Below, one piece after another: positions 63,016 through 64,000 of a stretch of 64,000 nucleotides of DNA. A program made the position numbers and the translations under genes. The number at the start of each line of letters is the position of its first letter. The first letter of the stretch is position 1. The stretch spans positions 3,331,001-3,395,000 of the forward strand of contig NZ_CP124535.1 of assembly GCF_029953595.1 (NCBI RefSeq), written 5' to 3'. This DNA comes from Fuscovulum ytuae. Its GTDB lineage: Bacteria > Pseudomonadota > Alphaproteobacteria > Rhodobacterales > Rhodobacteraceae. The notes under the pieces were generated by a model. It saw only the letters and a program-made list of their open reading frames with translations. It was not told the DNA's origin and ran no database searches.

Positions 63016-64000
63016 ATGTCCCGACTGAACTATGTTTTTACCTCCGAGTCCGTGTCGGAGGGGCATCCTGACAAGGTGTGCGATCGCATTTCCGATGCGG
63101 TTCTGGACGCCTTCCTGTCGGAAGAGCCGAATGCACGAGTAGCTTGTGAAACCTTTGCCACGACCAACACGGTCGTCGTGGGCGGGGAAGTTGGTCTGTC
63201 CAGTGAGGCGGCCACCAAGGCGATGCTTGCGCGCGTCGAGGGGATTGTCCGCGATTGCGTCAAGGATATCGGATACGAGCAGGACAAGTTCCACTGGAAC
63301 ACCCTGAAGGTTCATAACCTGCTGCATGAGCAATCAGCCCATATCGCGCAGGGCGTGGATCGTGACGGCGCGGGCGATCAGGGCATCATGTTCGGCTATG
63401 CCTGCCGCGAGACGCCGGAACTGATGCCGGCACCGATCCAGTATTCGCATGCGATCCTGCGGCGTCTGGCCGAAGTGCGGAAATCCGGCAAGGAACCGAC
63501 GCTTGGGCCAGATGCGAAATCGCAGCTGTCGCTGCGCTATGAGGATGGCAAGCCGGTCGAGGTGACGTCCATCGTGCTGTCGACCCAGCATCTGGACGAG
63601 GCGCAGACGAGCGATGACATCCGTGCGATCGTGGAACCCTATATCCGTGAGATCCTGCCCAATGGGTGGATCACCGCCAAGACGGAATGGTGGGTGAATC
63701 CGACGGGCAAGTTCGTGATCGGCGGACCCGATGGTGATGCGGGCCTGACAGGGCGCAAAATCATCGTGGATACCTATGGCGGGGCCGCCCCGCATGGTGG
63801 CGGGGCGTTTTCGGGTAAGGACCCCACCAAGGTGGATCGCTCGGCCGCCTATGCCGCGCGCTATCTGGCGAAGAACGTGGTTGCGGCGGGGCTGGCAGAT
63901 CGTTGCACGCTGCAGGTGTCCTATGCCATCGGGGTGGCAAAGCCCTTGTCGATCTATGTTGATACGCATGGCACCGGGACCGTGGATGCTGCCGCAATTG
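63016..64000 (+). CDS. metK: S-adenosylmethionine synthetase (3' truncated)
   Basis: First 328 residues, gene runs off the window. N-terminus [36 protein letters not shown] and [25 protein letters not shown] are MetK signature motifs. Makes SAM from methionine and ATP. Its translation is controlled by the riboswitch just upstream; GGAG ends eight bases before the ATG. Confidence 0.97.
   Translation, partial: MSRLNYVFTSESVSEGHPDKVCDRISDAVLDAFLSEEPNARVACETFATTNTVVVGGEVGLSSEAATKAMLARVEGIVRDCVKDIGYEQDKFHWNTLKVHNLLHEQSAHIAQGVDRDGAGDQGIMFGYACRETPELMPAPIQYSHAILRRLAEVRKSGKEPTLGPDAKSQLSLRYEDGKPVEVTSIVLSTQHLDEAQTSDDIRAIVEPYIREILPNGWITAKTEWWVNPTGKFVIGGPDGDAGLTGRKIIVDTYGGAAPHGGGAFSGKDPTKVDRSAAYAARYLAKNVVAAGLADRCTLQVSYAIGVAKPLSIYVDTHGTGTVDAAAI

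Noticed and set aside
1-64000. tRNA, rRNA, CRISPR, transposase or phage genes
   Set aside because: None found: no tRNA-like cloverleaf in gaps, no direct-repeat arrays with spacers, no integrase or transposase motif.

Overview
This 64 kb window is a gene-dense, GC-rich chromosomal segment of an alphaproteobacterium, almost certainly of the Rhodobacteraceae (order Rhodobacterales). The best single marker is a SAM/SAH riboswitch directly in front of metK, a class known almost only from that order. Supporting signs are the fused-AB Mrp antiporter operon, an ALDH16-type two-domain aldehyde dehydrogenase, a GCS2-type gshA beside rsmE and ubiA, the phoH-ybeY-corC-lnt-metK block, and intergenic GAGTATTT/GCCAAGATGAAG repeats. 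No tRNA, rRNA, CRISPR array, prophage or insertion sequence was seen, and no gap between genes exceeds about 300 bases.

Layout. 0-4.2 kb: glycolate oxidase operon glcD (5' end cut off)-glcE-small membrane protein-glcF. 4.3-9.7 kb: trypsin-like protease, a small heat-shock gene with a ROSE-like RNA thermometer, a peptidoglycan-binding protein, gabD, an alpha/beta hydrolase. 9.8-16.2 kb: double-OmpA envelope protein, ubiA, rsmE, gshA. 16.3-20.8 kb: a tightly overlapping minus-strand operon running pyrB, PH-like protein, 38-residue peptide, second PH-like protein, a degenerate pyrC, plsY. 21-27.3 kb: uracil-DNA glycosylase-like gene, moaB, RND efflux pair. 27.4-32.3 kb: DsbD N-terminal domain protein, yqgE, deoC-ALDH16. 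32.4-38.2 kb: Mrp cation/proton antiporter operon (AB fused, then C to G). 38.5-42.9 kb: ROK repressor divergent from an frcBCA-type sugar ABC transporter. 42.9-51.3 kb: chemotaxis cluster cheD, mcp, STAS protein, cheY, cheA, cheW, cheR, second receiver, unknown gene, cheB. 51.3-55.1 kb: a bufferin-type system (doxX, bufC, bufB, bufA) divergent from a SigF-like ECF sigma factor and its NrsF-like anti-sigma. 55.1-64 kb: uncharacterised gene, miaB, a paired OmpA-like protein and lipoprotein, then phoH, ybeY, corC-like, lnt and metK (3' end cut off).

How parts work together. The most interesting unit is the bufferin locus: a secreted four-cysteine precursor (BufA), a multinuclear iron enzyme of the DUF692/MNIO family (BufB), its partner (BufC) and a DoxX membrane protein. 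A promoter candidate with GTAACG, 16 bases, CGAAAG lies in front of bufA, and the divergent sigma/anti-sigma pair keeps the cysteine spacing of the Caulobacter NrsF metal sensor. A perfect hairpin between bufA and bufB would give more precursor than enzyme. Other points of note are the ROSE-like hairpin over the hsp20 ribosome binding site, a glycosylase that has lost three of four iron-sulfur cysteines, a dihydroorotase-like protein without metal ligands beside pyrB, four tandem perfect palindromes near 28.9 kb, and a nonsense codon in a probable signal peptide near 57.65 kb.
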